From Oreocharis arfaki (taxonomy: Eukaryota > Chordata > Aves > Passeriformes > Paramythiidae), in contig VZRR01010919.1 in the NCBI GenBank assembly GCA_013398015.1, forward strand, positions 996,675-1,060,674: a stretch of DNA of 64,000 bases, written 5' to 3'. This document shows, in pieces, positions 12,701-25,340 of the stretch. The first letter of the stretch is position 1. Each line of letters opens with the position of its first letter. A model generated the notes under the pieces. That model saw only the letters and a list, made by a program, of their open reading frames with translations, made no database searches and was not told where the DNA came from. The translations under genes were made by a program, and so were the position numbers.

Positions 12701-14699
12701 ACTACTGTATGCTGCAAAAGAAGGGTTCCACTAGGCCCTCTGATGCCCAGTGTGGTACTGCAAAAAGTCACTAATGGAATGGCAGGTATTCAAACAAAAC
12801 AAAACTGACATAAGTATATATCCACACATGCAGGTAATCCTTTAAAAGGAAAGATGCTATGCTTCAGAAAATAATATCTTAGGAGGAAAAAAAGCCTAAG
12901 CAAAGCATGAGGTTCCTTATCCAAGAAGTACTTCAGTGGCTGGAAAAAATCCCTAAATTTCCTTGTAGAAACAGTTGCAGCTGATTAGTGTCCTGATTCA
13001 GGTATCTCAAGAGATGTAAAACCCTTTATCACTCATCACTTCCTCTTGGTCAGCCCGACACTGGGTTTTCTGATTCCTGTTCCTAGATTTTCTCTCTATA
13101 AACTGAAGAGTTGAGACGGATCGTGTGGGATTGTGAACCCTACAAGACGACAAAGTACTTAAACCCAAGTCACTAGCACCTCTCAACCCTCCTCTCCCCA
13201 AGCTTTATGTGTGTGTTGATGATGAACAGTGACACCAGAACAGTGAACAAGTCGCCTTCCCATTATTTCCCCTACCTCCGACTGCTGAAAGATCCAATTC
13301 TCGAAGACTTATGCTCCGTGAGTATAGTCCCACTGAATTCAAGAGCAGAATTTATGTTTGTGTTTATTCAGTGTATGGCCCCTTCGGGCTTTTCATCCTT
13401 GGACAAATGCAGCCAAATCAAAACAACCAGAATCACAGAGGTCCTGCTCTCTATGTCAGATTTCCACGGTGTTTTTTGTATTCCAGCTCTCCCATTTTTG
13501 TTTTATTTCCATTAAGATTACCGGGTAATTTGAAGGGTTCATTTAAGGCCTGTTATTCATCGTGAGATTAGTGTGGACATTCAGACTCAGATCAACAAAG
13601 TACTCACCTAGGAATATAGGGAAGTTTATGAGCTCTAAGGGTCTTGTTCACTAGATGGGAGGAATGCTAGCTGGTGCTACAGTAATTAATGGTTAAATTA
13701 CCCTTGGGTAGTAGGTAGTAGGTAGCATAACTTTACAATCTGGTAGCTTTAAATTTCGCGACTAATTGTAGCAGCGGGAGTTAGAATGCAGGTTGAAGGC
13801 ATAATGAAATTACCGTGGGGAGGAACAGACTAATGAAGTGAAGTCCAAAAAAAGTTATGGCTACATTACTGTCAACTTGAAAATCTGTAAATAACAACTT
13901 TGAAAACCGTTGAGGGCACTAGACAATGGATTTTATGTGTATATAAGTATGAAATGTGGATTGGGAGGAATAATTGAGTTTGCTAGATTGTCAAGTATGT
14001 ACTTGGAAAAAAATCACTTGGTCATCATTTAATCTTCTTTGCACACCTTTTTCATCTTATTTGCATTTTTAATGCAAACCCCCACAGAATATCTCTTCAA
14101 TCATACGGAATTGGTTTGTGTCAAGTACTTAGTGCATATACAACTTTGCAAGTCTTTTAATTCTTCAGCAAAAAACTTTGAGGAAAGCTTAATAAACTCT
14201 TTATGTTTTTGGTACTTGGAATTTCAAAGTCAAGCTTTCCCAGTTTTATTAAAATTCTGAAATTATGGTTTAGTGAATAGTAATTCTAAACCAGCTTTAT
14301 AATGAAGTGGACTATTTTAAACCAAATTATTTTCAGTTAATAAAGCATAGATGAGTGAATCCAATGCTTCAGGAAATGTGGCTGAGAACTGATTCCCATT
14401 GATGTCTTTTCTTCCAGGTATTTTAATATGAATTTATAGGTTTATTTTTAAAGTTCCTGTTCTGTGGCAATGTCATATGAATATCAGGTATGTTGCTTTG
14501 CCTGCTGCAGAAGTTCGAAAGAATGGCATTTGACCGCTCAAAGGAGGCCACAGCCTGTACTTGTTGGAGAAGCTAACATCATCTTCCTGTGTATTGTGAG
14601 TTTTTTCCATGGATTATCACTTGTATCAGCTACATCAACTGTATCAGTTTCACTCATATCAACAACATTATTTTCTGCTTTATGCAGACCTGGATATTA
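12701..14699. other. Gene-free stretch
   Basis: No gene or mobile element recognised. The plus-strand open frames at 13207-13515 and 13311-13565 overlap in different frames and look like chance. Confidence 0.55.
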
Positions 14700-15440
14700 C
14701 CTAGCCTGTGAATTGTTCCAATAGTGCAAATTCCATTAGTTTGCTGGTCAACCCGCGCCATCAGATCAGTCCTTCTAATCTAAATTATTTCCTAATATCC
14801 TGCCTTTTCTATTCTAAATGAGACCTGGTTATTGTCCTGAATGTCACTGCAATACAGGCATAACTTTTCCCTTTGTTCCACAGCTTTTAACATAATTAAA
14901 ATATATCCCACATCCACGTTCAGTTTTGTCCTTATGTCAAAAAGATGCCCAGTCTTGTCTTTCCGTATTTTCTGTACCTCTGACCACCTACTGATCATCT
15001 CTCTAAGTTGTATCCAGTTAATTCCTGTCTTTCTTGGGCTGCAGTAACCAAGGCTGCTCAATTCATGAAGGCTGTGCCCCTGATATTTAGAACAGGGAAC
15101 AGGTATTTAGACTCAGGTCTGTGGCCTGGGTGGTTCTTTTGCATCCTGTCCCCTTTATCATATATCTTTTTGGCTGCTGTTGGACAACTGTAATGTCTTG
15201 TACCAATTTCCAGTTTTTCACCTGTACATTGTCCTTCAATTTGGGTGCCATTTCTCTTACCTTAGTGTAGGTTCACTAAGCATCCTCTGCCCCACTATCC
15301 ATATCATTAATGAAGTAGTTGAATGGATCCTAACTAAGCATAGGCTTCTGTATATCCCCCCCAAGCCTTCTGAATTTCATTATGCTAACTGCTCTCTGGC
15401 TATGATTATCTATGATTATCCAACTTTTTTTGCACCTAAA
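14700..15440 (-). mobile_element. Old CR1-like LINE fragment
   Basis: A heavily mutated antisense CR1 or relative, recognised from translated islands and colinear order. Read on minus from the right, TTCAACTACTTCATTAATGA around 15320 gives FNYFINDMDSG, matching the reverse-transcriptase block FNIFINDLDEG. It is followed, after stops and small indels, by an AAATTGAAGG remnant where the family has its ADDTKLGG block. Further on, GAAAGACAGGAATTAACTGG (around 15040) and GGATATTAGGAAATAATTTA (around 14790) match the RT-proximal 3' portion in the expected order. Divergence is much higher than in the other CR1 copies, so this insertion is older. The left boundary is approximate. Confidence 0.65.
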
Positions 15441-18400
15441 ATCTAGCAATTAAACCAATCTTAGCTTTCTGGCTTCTTATGTGCCTATATTATGACGTTG
15501 AAGTATATGATCTGTATTGCCTCTGCTGGATATTTGTAAATGGTTTGCTCAGATTCTTCTCAGAACTAAGCACAAGCTGGTTACATTTCTTTAGTTCCAT
15601 TTTGCTTGCTTTTTAGTTTTGGGGTTTTTTTTCCCTATGAACACTATACTTACTGTATTTACTAACACTATTTTTGTTAATTTCCACTTTTTTGGTGTTT
15701 AACTCCTTGATGATTTCACAAAAATGATTTCATGAAGATTTCAATGATTCTATGAGTTTTCAGATCATCCTTTAAATATCTCAGAAAGAAGTCCATCAAG
15801 TGTCAAGGTTCTGAAAATATGTAATGTAGATGTTACCTTGTAAACTTTTCCTTCTCTTTTCTGGGCTGACACCATACTACTTTCTTTATTAGCTTTAATT
15901 AGTATTAGGTAGTTACATGCTTCCATTTAACTGTTTTTATGAAGACTGATGCAAAAACGCGAAAGAGAAATTTCAGCTTTCTAAACATCCCCTGTCACTT
16001 TTTTCTCCCTCCACTTATTATCAAATTAACACTTTCCCTGAGGTTTTTCTACCTATGAATACATTTAGTAGACTTCTGTATATTACAGTATTTCACGTAT
16101 GAACCAGCCATCCCTGAATTTTGCCAAAAATTAGTATGACTAGGTTGAGGCTGTTTTCTCAAAAAGTACTTACTAGGTGTAGTGGGAAGATATTCAGAAC
16201 TGGATAATAATAAATTTCCTTGATAATACATTACAGTGGTGAATCATACAAAACATGGTTAATAATTCCTGCTTCATTTTCAATTTGAGTTTTTCTAATT
16301 AAAGCTTCCAGTCATTAATCCTCCCTTTGGTGCACCTGCTTTGCTGGATTAACTGCCCGTCTTTTCTTTCTGTAAATGCACTTGTAAGCTATGATGAGTT
16401 CAACTTGCATTTCCCCTCTGTGGGAACAGTCTGAATTCTCCTTGCGAATGTCTATCTCCAACAGTATATCTATAAGCCTGTCTGGTTTTATTCAGTTTCC
16501 TACTGATGTATGTCCTAGGATGTAATGAGTCAGTTCTATGATGGCTGTTCAAGGGATGGTCAAGGTGGTAAAACGCGAATGCACAGGGTTAAAAAGAGCT
16601 GACTAGATAAAGGTATGAGGTTTGGAGATAAGGGGTGCTAAAATGTGAGAGGAAAAGTGAGGAGATGAGTAAGGAAATGAGAATTTCTATGCTGAGTGTA
16701 AATAAAGAGTGTAAAGATAAAGTTTTCTTTTTTTTTTCTTTTTGAATATCTGGCTTGACTGAATTTTTGATTTTGTAGGTAATAACTGTTAAAAAATTAA
16801 ATTTCATTACATTCTAAAGGTTTACGAATTAACTGTTTTCTTATTTCCATTTAATTCTCAGAATGTGATTAAGCTTATCTGAAGACTTTGTTTGACACAT
16901 ATCCCCGAAACACAAAAATATTGCGCTTCTGTATTTGTGGTTTAATTAATTAAATATCTAGTAAGATAGCATACAGATATAGGTGGCAAGTGTATACAAG
17001 CATAAACCAAGGCTGAAAGTTGAATTCCTACGCTTGAAAAATATTATGATATTATGATTTTAAAGGGATTCTTTTAAATTCGTCTCCTACAATGTTCCTT
17101 GTAGCATATACATTTAGGCATCGTGTGCAGTTCATATGACGAAAATTTTGATTTCAGGTAAGTTTAGAAAAAATACGGGACCCTAATCCTAGACCAAGTA
17201 AATAATAACAAATTAATGAAAATAAAAATATCCCCATCCCAACTTATTCATTATCAGTGACATAGCTATCTCCAGTTCAGTACTAACTCAAAATATCTAT
17301 ATTTGGATTAGCATCTCAAGTCACCTTAGTTGCAATGCAAGTGGTCACAGTGCAAAAGTACACATGGAACTACAGCTGACGGCTCGATCAGTAACAGAAC
17401 TCGGTTGCACCATCCTCTTGGAGTACGTGGGACTCCAGTGCAGTACTAGGTTGGTCAGGAACACGCAGCTGTCATTATTTTCCTGCTGCCAGATTCTTTT
17501 TGAATTTAAAGTCCTATTTAACCTGAGATGGAAACTTATGTATGTACATGAGAATGCAGTTCTCCATGAGGTGTAACTCTTCCCGTTTCTGAAGCTAGCA
17601 TTGCGCTGAAAACAAGAGCATGAAGCAGTCAAGCACTTCAGTAATACTTACACCTCCATTGGCCCTCAATTTCTGTTTTACTTTATTCTACCATCAACCT
17701 TGTTCATACAATAAAATGCATAATCAAAGCAGGGAGCTAAGATAAAAGTGAAAAAAAAAGCACTAGAATCTCCACTTTGTGTAGGCTTTTTTTTCCTAAC
17801 AAGCTTAGTCTTTGATCATTTCCCATTTGATCAAAGAGAGCTTTGATAGTCTTTGAAGAAGTACTGAATTATTGGAACAAAGATATAGAATTTGATTCAC
17901 ATTTTCATCCGAAGAAAATAAGCAAAAGAACTGGACTAGTAGTTTGCAGTAGATATGTCTAAGGATATACAAATAATTGGGAAAAAAACCCCCACAAATA
18001 TAAAGAAAAAAGGAATATAATCTACTTTCAAGCAAAAGTTAACAGTGGTAAAGAAAGCCAAATGTATAGCATGTTTGTTCTAGAAAATGCGTCTCTAACT
18101 GCCAGTCAAACTGTGATAAACGTCTTCTACTCGGAAGGGAATGTATGCTCATGAATATCAAAGTGCAAAATTTTTTGCAGATCCATGCCTGAGCAATATT
18201 TACCACAGCTGGAACGCTTTACTCTAAGGAGTGCTAGAAAGGGAGGAATAAAAGTCTAGGAAAAAGCAAGTATAGATTCAGCTCTCTATGTTGTATGTAG
18301 TGTTGCATAGTAAGTGAGGTGGGTTTTCCTGGTGTTTTTGTTGTTTGATGACAGAAGTGGAAAAGTTCAAACTTCTTTGGAGAGTCATCAAAATGAATAT

Positions 18401-21357
18401 GTATAAAGTCTGTAATCTGTGGTTAAACTCACGTTTTTGGGCCTTTAATGAAGTACTTCAGTTTCGTTTTGGAGGGTGGTTGGTCAAAGGTAGCCAAGAA
18501 ACCAAGCCAAATTTCAAAGTACATATTCTTTTTCTGTTGCTGGATTTTTTTTGCCTTTTTCTTTTTTTCACTGTTCTGTTTTGACCACATAAATAGTCCA
18601 GTGCTAGGCAAGTGCCAGCAAGGTCAGACAGAAAGACTGGAAAGACAAAAAGCTGCATTAAGTCCAGAAAAAAAAGACTTCTATTCATATATATATTTTG
18701 GTCAACTCACTTTTGTTGTAGAAAAGTTACATAAGAAATACTTTGTCTCACTTGTAAATATTGATTTAAAGATGCAACAACTTTATAAGGTAATAACCAA
18801 TTATTCCTATTTTCATGAGAATGGTTATGGTGTTGGAGCTGTGTCTACTCTAAAGCAATTTTCATGATAGCCGTGTTTTAGGTCTCTGTGATTTGATTGA
18901 AGTAATATTAGTTGAAGTTCTGGTATTCAATCTTTTCAGCAAAATCCTTCCTTCAATAGCGATTTTAATGATTTTTTTTTTTAAATGGTATGAAAAGATG
19001 AGAAGTCTTCATAAATTCAAGCTGATGTTTATTGTAGGTGGTAGAATGTAACCCATGTAAGACAACTTGTCAGGTTAATTTGGCTCTGACAGTAAATAGA
19101 CCTAACCAGGCATGAAGAGAGGCAAATGAGATCCATGCTAAACAGAAAAAAAGCAAATTTGGAAAAGAAATTCCAAACAAAAAAAACCCAGACAACCAGC
19201 TCTTGAACATGAAAATGACTTCAACAACAGAACACACCCTGAGAGAGGAGGAGAAAGATGCTTCATGTCTGAGGGAGGGGATATTTGAAAATTTATTTTC
19301 ATTGTCCCACCAGTGCATAGAGAAGAAGAGCTTAAAACAGAAAAGAATAAAGCTGACTCCTACTCCTTCTGCCTAGCTGAAAACATTATTAGAAGCAGCC
19401 TCAGATGACAACTTGGAGTGTTTTTCAAGTCTTTTAAATCTTCCTAGAAAATTATTTGACATCCTAACTCACTGAAGTAATCTTTACCATCCTAGTGCTC
19501 TGTTTAAAGAACTCTTTGAATAACAAGGACATTCCAGAAAGCTGGAAAAATGGTAAATTTTGAATTAGCTGTATCATGTGCAATTGTCTTATTCTAGATT
19601 CACATTGACACATTAACAAAGTAGAGATGTTTTAATATGCATAAATGCAATGTGAAGCCTTTAAGAATAAGGACCACTGAAGATTTTAGAATGAGGAAAG
19701 CGGCAACACTGAGAAAACGCCAGGAATTATTAAGATAAGTAAATGAAAGAAAACTACAATACACGGCTGTGTCTGAAAGGGTTGATATCATGCCTATATA
19801 TTTAAAGGGAGTAGGACTGAAAAGCCATTATCCATCTGTCTACACTCTAGTAAAATCAAAAGTAGAATATTCCATACAGTCTGGTAGTCAGATTTAAAAT
19901 GGATATTTTATAATTAGTGCAGGTGAATAAAATCCCCCTACCACACTTATTTAAAGTGACAGAAAAACTGTCTGTCATTGAAAGAAGTCAATTTGAGGGA
20001 TAATACTTACAGAGCTTGTCCATCAGAATTTCAATCCATATTAATTTTGAAATAAATTATTAAATCATGTTATATTTCTGTGCATATAATATTTTCCAGA
20101 ATGAAAATGCATCCCTTTTACTTTAGTTGAGTAATTTCTACTTTTCAAATTATGATAGGAATCTTTGTTCATATCCACTGATAAAGAGATTATGCAAGGT
20201 AAACTTCTCTCTGTTTTGGGGTATTATTTTCTACTTCTATGGCTTTGGCAATGCTCTGGTTTCTTTGGAGACTTGCTTTTCCATTGCCATTGTTTAGATG
20301 TGAAAATGCTCCAGATGATTTCTTGTTCAGCTATATTTGCTGAAGAGTGAACTTTCTTTTTGTTTTGTAGTTCAAAAAAGAAATTAAAAAAATCTAGGTG
20401 GCTATACTCACAGAATATGAAATAAAAAGAAAAATCAATAGCAAATGTAAAGATTAGATTGAAGCAGTGGGAAAAAAACCTGCATACAGAAGAATATGAT
20501 GTTTTCATAGAAAATATTTGTTACCCTCTTGCAGGTACTTTATGGACATGGTAACTATTTTGCTACTTTTTTTTGAAAACCTATAAATAAAGTTTCATAC
20601 ATCAAAATAAATTAAAAAAAAAAAGACAAATCCACCAGGCATTTCAAATGGTAAAGAAACTCTTATAAAACTGAAAGAGACTTTCTGGAAAGATATTTTA
20701 CATGAGAAATGATTGAATAATGTAGTTGAAATTAAAATTATAGGAAAACATAAAATGCAGATTTTAACTTGCAGTATAAATACACTTCCATGTAAATGTG
20801 TTCTGTCATTGGGGTTTTTAAATTATTGTCTGGCGAATATTCCTCGTCTTTGATGCAAATCCCATCAGAGTCTATTTCCAGTTACTTCAAAGGATTCAGG
20901 CCGAACTGCAAGCCTCCAGCCTGCATCAGATCAACAATGATAAAGGAAAAACTTACTGTAGGTAGATCACTTATTAAGAGTCAAGAAACAATTGAGAGGG
21001 TTGTCTTGGACCAATGGAATCTGCTTAAAGGCTAGAAAGCATGGCTATCAAGTGTTCTCAAAACCAGTAACAGTATGTACAGCTGTAGAAAATAATTTGC
21101 TTTCCAGGTTTTGAGAATGACAGCTCTTTTTAATGGAATCAGTCACATTTAAATGGTTTACTGTGGTATTCTGGTCACTTTTGTTACAGAATAGAAATAA
21201 CATGCATATTCTCATATAGATATCCTAAATTGCTACCATGTCTCTTGTCTGCTACAGAAAACCTATACAAAAGAATGGTGTCCATATTCTCTTTACAATA
21301 CAGATTTATTTCGAGTTTACAGACTCATTATTTCTTTTGTGAATGAGAAAATAATTC
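15441..21357. other. Long gene-free AT-rich stretch
   Basis: No recognised mobile element. A micro-exon-like segment at 17105-17157 bounded by an acceptor-like site and a perfect consensus donor is described in the findings. At about 19380-19560 the plus strand has an IPESWK-like echo of LINE reverse transcriptase, too weak to call. Open frames such as 18448-18867 cross homopolymer-rich sequence and have no domain. Confidence 0.55.
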
Positions 21358-21408
21358 TTTTTTTTTTTTTTTTTTTTTTTTTNNNTTTTTTTTTTTTTTT
21401 TTTTTTTT
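21358..21408. repeat. Poly(T) tract containing an NNN gap
   Basis: T-run of 25, then NNN at 21383-21385, then 23 more T. The three N are probably a placeholder rather than three real bases, so the tract length is unknown. Read on the minus strand it is poly(A), but no AATAAA precedes it there, so it does not look like the tail of a retrocopy. Confidence 0.9.
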
Positions 21409-22492
21409 GGTAAAACAAAACTTAAAATGCCCCAAGGTTACAGTCATATCACTGTTCTTGCAGTGGTGTTTATATGAAGCAACACTGATGCAGTTGCTGT
21501 TGTGTTGAAAGTAGATCTATTTTTTCTTATGATATATGTCTGCAAAAGTGTCAACTATTTGACTCTCCTACTGTATTAGAAGCTATCATAGAGCCAAATT
21601 CCAGAGGCTCCAGCTTCTTGTTATTGTCCAGTCCAATTTATCAAGCACATTGAAATGACAGGTGTGAGACAGGAAGCCCTTGTTGCCCTTGGGCTGGCAA
21701 AAAATGGTCTGGTCATCTAAAAATCAGAATAAGGTTTGTAGCTGGATATTACAGTTTCATTTGGTGATATTTTTCTTTTTAAATCAGTGAATTGTTTTAC
21801 ATATAGTTCAGCCCATAAGCAGAAAAACAGTTTTAGGTTGGAAAATGAAGGAAGGTCGTGGCATATTCTGAATGAATATATATGTGCTCAGTTCAGCACA
21901 CTGTATGTATTACAGACACAAATATTTTTGGTTAGAAAACTCCACAAAACCAATTTTATTCTTGTTAGCATGTCTTCAGGTCTCTGAGCAATCACTGACT
22001 AATTCCTTGAAGGTGGGCCAGGCACAGAAACAGGTTTATGTGGTTAACCCTAGGAGCAAATGAGTATAATAATTGCCAGGTTGGTTCAGTGCCTCTCTTC
22101 CCTTTGATGTTGGGTAGAGCATGTGAGAAGGGGATAAAGCTAAAAGAACTGACGGCTTCAAAATAGGATTTATATATTCCGGGCTGAAATAGAAAATGGA
22201 TGGGTTTAAGCCCCTGTATTAATGCAGTGGCTGAGGTAACACACCTATTTATTTTTGAAGAAAATACCTGCTTCAGCAATAAAAAAGGCACTAAATAAGA
22301 CTCAGAGCATCATCAGGTAAGTATTTGAGTACCTAACACGCTGATTTTAAAAGTTCATCTAAGACATGTAATTAAGTGCATGATTTTCCTGCAGTGGGCC
22401 TTAAAATAGAGGACAATTTTCTGAACTTGTGTACAAAAAGTACATTCCAGGTTTCAGAGGTACAGGATTCTACTTCTTTGAGGAAAATGTTG
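21409..22492. other. Gene-free stretch
   Basis: No gene or repeat recognised. A perfect-consensus donor-like CAG|GTAAGT lies at 22314-22322 without a good exon in front of it. Confidence 0.55.
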
Positions 22493-22800
22493 TCATAGAA
22501 TGACAGAATGGTTTGGGTTGGAAGAGATCCTAAAGATCATTTGATTCCAAACCTCCTGCCATGGGCAGGGGCACTTTCTGCTAAACCAGGATGCTCCAAG
22601 AGCCATCCAGCCTGGCCTTGCACATTTCCAAGGATGAGACAGCCTCACCTTCTCTGAGTAGTCTGTTCCAGGGTGTCATAGTCTGCATAGTGAAGAATAT
22701 CTTCTTAATCTATAACCTAAATCTACCTGCCTTCAGATCAAAACTGTTAGCCCTCATCCTGTCCTCTCACTGCACTCCTTGATGAAGAGCCCCTGATAAA
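22493..22800 (-). mobile_element. CR1 LINE 3' fragment
   Basis: Short antisense CR1. The left edge, TCATAGAATGACAGAATGG, is the 3' terminal repeat, followed by the typical GGTTTGGGTTGGAAGAGATC and a CCTGCCATGGGCAGGG block. On the minus strand the ORF2 C-terminus can be read as RFRL (stop) IKKIFFT and further on TPWNRLL, equivalent to RLDIRKKFFTxRVVxHWNRLP of the family. It is 5'-truncated after about 310 bp, the usual fate of CR1 insertions, and non-functional. Confidence 0.92.
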
Positions 22801-25340
22801 AAGTGCTTGTGGCTTTTCCTGTGTAAGGGGTTTTATCATTCCGCTGGGTGGGACACCCGAGGGGCACACTGCAGAGCATTTGATGACTGAGTTATCTTTT
22901 CTTCCTCTTCCCTTTTTCCTTACTACATAGCTGGTATATAAAGTCAACACATTTAAATAATATGCTTATTTAAGTCAACAAGCTTAAATAATGAAACCAG
23001 AAAAGTAATAGAGTAAGAAAGGTAGCAAGCTGAGAAAAATTGCAGATTAATTCCCCTCTGAGGTTTAAAAAGAATTAGGGACATAGCTGTGCTCTTACAT
23101 TGTTTTCTTCCTGTTCCGTTCCTGTGCTAGTAGAGCTTTTTTTGCTGTCTCTTGCCACTGACTGCTGGGGAAATTTTAAATCTGAGTGTACATTTTTTGA
23201 ATCTCACTAAGAGAAGTTTGATCTTTATAACAGAAGCCCACGCACTTCCAAGTGATGCGTATTGCATATACGTACAAAAGAATTACAGCAGAAATAAAAA
23301 TAATTCAAACATTTTAAAGATGTCTGTAATTTGAAACTCAGAATGTGTATAATAAAATTGTGGCTCTCTTTGTAAAGAAAACACCCAGATGGGCTCACCA
23401 TCTACACTCCATATGGCTCTTAGTGTCTGCTCTGCATCCCGCTGTGCTCATAGTGTAATCCATATGGACCTCACTTAATTGGTTTCCTGTTCCTGCAACA
23501 TTGACTGTTCATAGCTTTCCATCAAACATACACTTACTGCTGAGAGAACACATTATTATGTGATGATTTCCTAGATTGCTGGAAACATGAAAACATTAAT
23601 TTTTCGTGTGTGTTGATCTATGTTGTGGCTCTGGCCATTAGTGGTGAGGTAGAGTGCACACATATAAAGCCAACATGCAGAACTTCAGCCTACTTATGAG
23701 TGCGCATATGCACCCTCTAAAGACAGCCAGCGAGCATTTCTCTGTTCAAGCAGCATGCTCCTAGGATGGGCAAGCCACAAAAAGGAGGTCCATGGTCCTT
23801 GGAGGAAGGCCATGGACAAGTATCAAAGTGGCTTTAGGGGAGTTCCTCCAGGTCTGAACCGGATATAGAATTTAAGGGGAGCTCTGCAGTTGCTAAGGTG
23901 TCAATTGCATGTACATAGATAAGAGACACAAAGGAAAAAGGAAGCGCAAGTGTCATTCTGTCGAGGTTTTCGAGGTGAATTAAGGGTGCTCGTACACTGC
24001 AAGCTGAATGCATGTAATGCAACTCTAAAACAGGGTTTACACATGAAGATCCCAGATCATAGAAATTCCAGATTTAATGCTCACTAGATTTTTGCATAAA
24101 AAACATGCAAAGAGCTCGTTAAGTATTGACACAAATTGTGGGAGTTGATCTCACAATCGTATCTTGCTAGTGCTTGTAAGAAAGGGCTACAACTTAGATG
24201 TTATTAAATTGTTTTGAAAGCTACATTGAGTTCTGATCGTCCTAATTCTGAAGAGGTTAAGCAAGAGGATGCAATGTTGTATGATGAAAGACCAAAAGAA
24301 CATGACCGACAGACTACAAAGATAAAAATGTGGAAAAAGTGATAGGGAGAAGTTGGCCTAATGACTGTATGGTAGAGGTTCAAAAGGATAAAGAGAAGGA
24401 AAAGGTTTTTTTGATGTACATTTTGTTATAGTGAACCATGCTAAAAGGCATTCATTTGAACATATTGCAATTATCCCGTGTAACTCTGTCTTAAAGTATG
24501 TCTACAGCAAAGAAAACTGTGGTATTCAGTAAAGAATCAGATAATCGCACCGATGATGAAAAGATTCAGAAATTTGTTACGTGTTATATAAATTATCTAT
24601 AGTTACAGATTTAAAAAAAATTATGTGAAAGTATATGTCTGTATCTTATAGAAATTTACTTAGCTGCTGGCCAGTAAGATTTAGGATTATGCTTGTTACA
24701 TATATATATACATATATATATACACACGCACACACACACATACATGTGCACACATATGCATATTCACATATGTATACGTAAATATTTATCTACTCACAAA
24801 AAAACTCTTGGAGGTTTTGGCATCTTCCTTGAACTGTGCATAGAAAAAAGGAGCATAAGGGAAGCCTTGGGACTGGTGACACAACTGAAAATTCATGAAA
24901 TATAGGCATGCTGAAGGACAAAGGGGGAAATCAGCATCTTTTTTGGCAGTCAGTATCTCTTCTACATGATAATGCTTATATAAGGGAAAAACTTGTGAGA
25001 AAATATACCCTATTATATCCTTTATTTTTATTGGTGTCATGACAGCTGATAAACTCAAACTGCTGATTTTGTCTGATTCAGTGACAACTTGTTACAATTT
25101 CTCTTTCTTTCCCTGCATTTTCTCTTTACCCTTTTCCCCAGGTCCAAGAATAATTGAAACAAATTACCACTACAATCTACATCACAGTTTCTCACTATAC
25201 TTATTTTCAGATATAACATATTCATGCCTATAGATTTACAGATGTAGATATGGTTTTCTTTCAGGCACCAAATTTGCTTGTACTGCGCACACAGTTCTGT
25301 GTGCACCCTGGCAGCCAGTGTATGATCACCATTGCTACTA
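22801..25340. other. Gene-free stretch
   Basis: Apart from the TA/CA microsatellite near 24.7 kb no feature was recognised. Open frames are short and lack splice or promoter context. Confidence 0.55.
24698..24780. repeat. TA/CA-rich microsatellite
   Basis: Alternating purine-pyrimidine DNA: a (TA)n part running into (CA)n with interruptions (ACATGTGCACACATATGCAT). The 70-codon open frame over it (many Ile, His, Thr) is a product of the repeat. Confidence 0.9.

Noticed and set aside
18448..18867. 139-codon plus-strand open frame, the longest in the window
   Set aside because: The Phe-rich start comes from T-runs, no domain is visible, and it has no splice or promoter context.
19380..19560. 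IPESWK-like echo of LINE reverse transcriptase on plus
   Set aside because: One short motif without colinear neighbours; below what can be supported by eye.
22281..22316. Perfect donor CAG|GTAAGT as a possible exon end
   Set aside because: The nearest acceptor has a poor pyrimidine tract and two of three frames close at once; the third gives a lysine-rich peptide of about a dozen residues.
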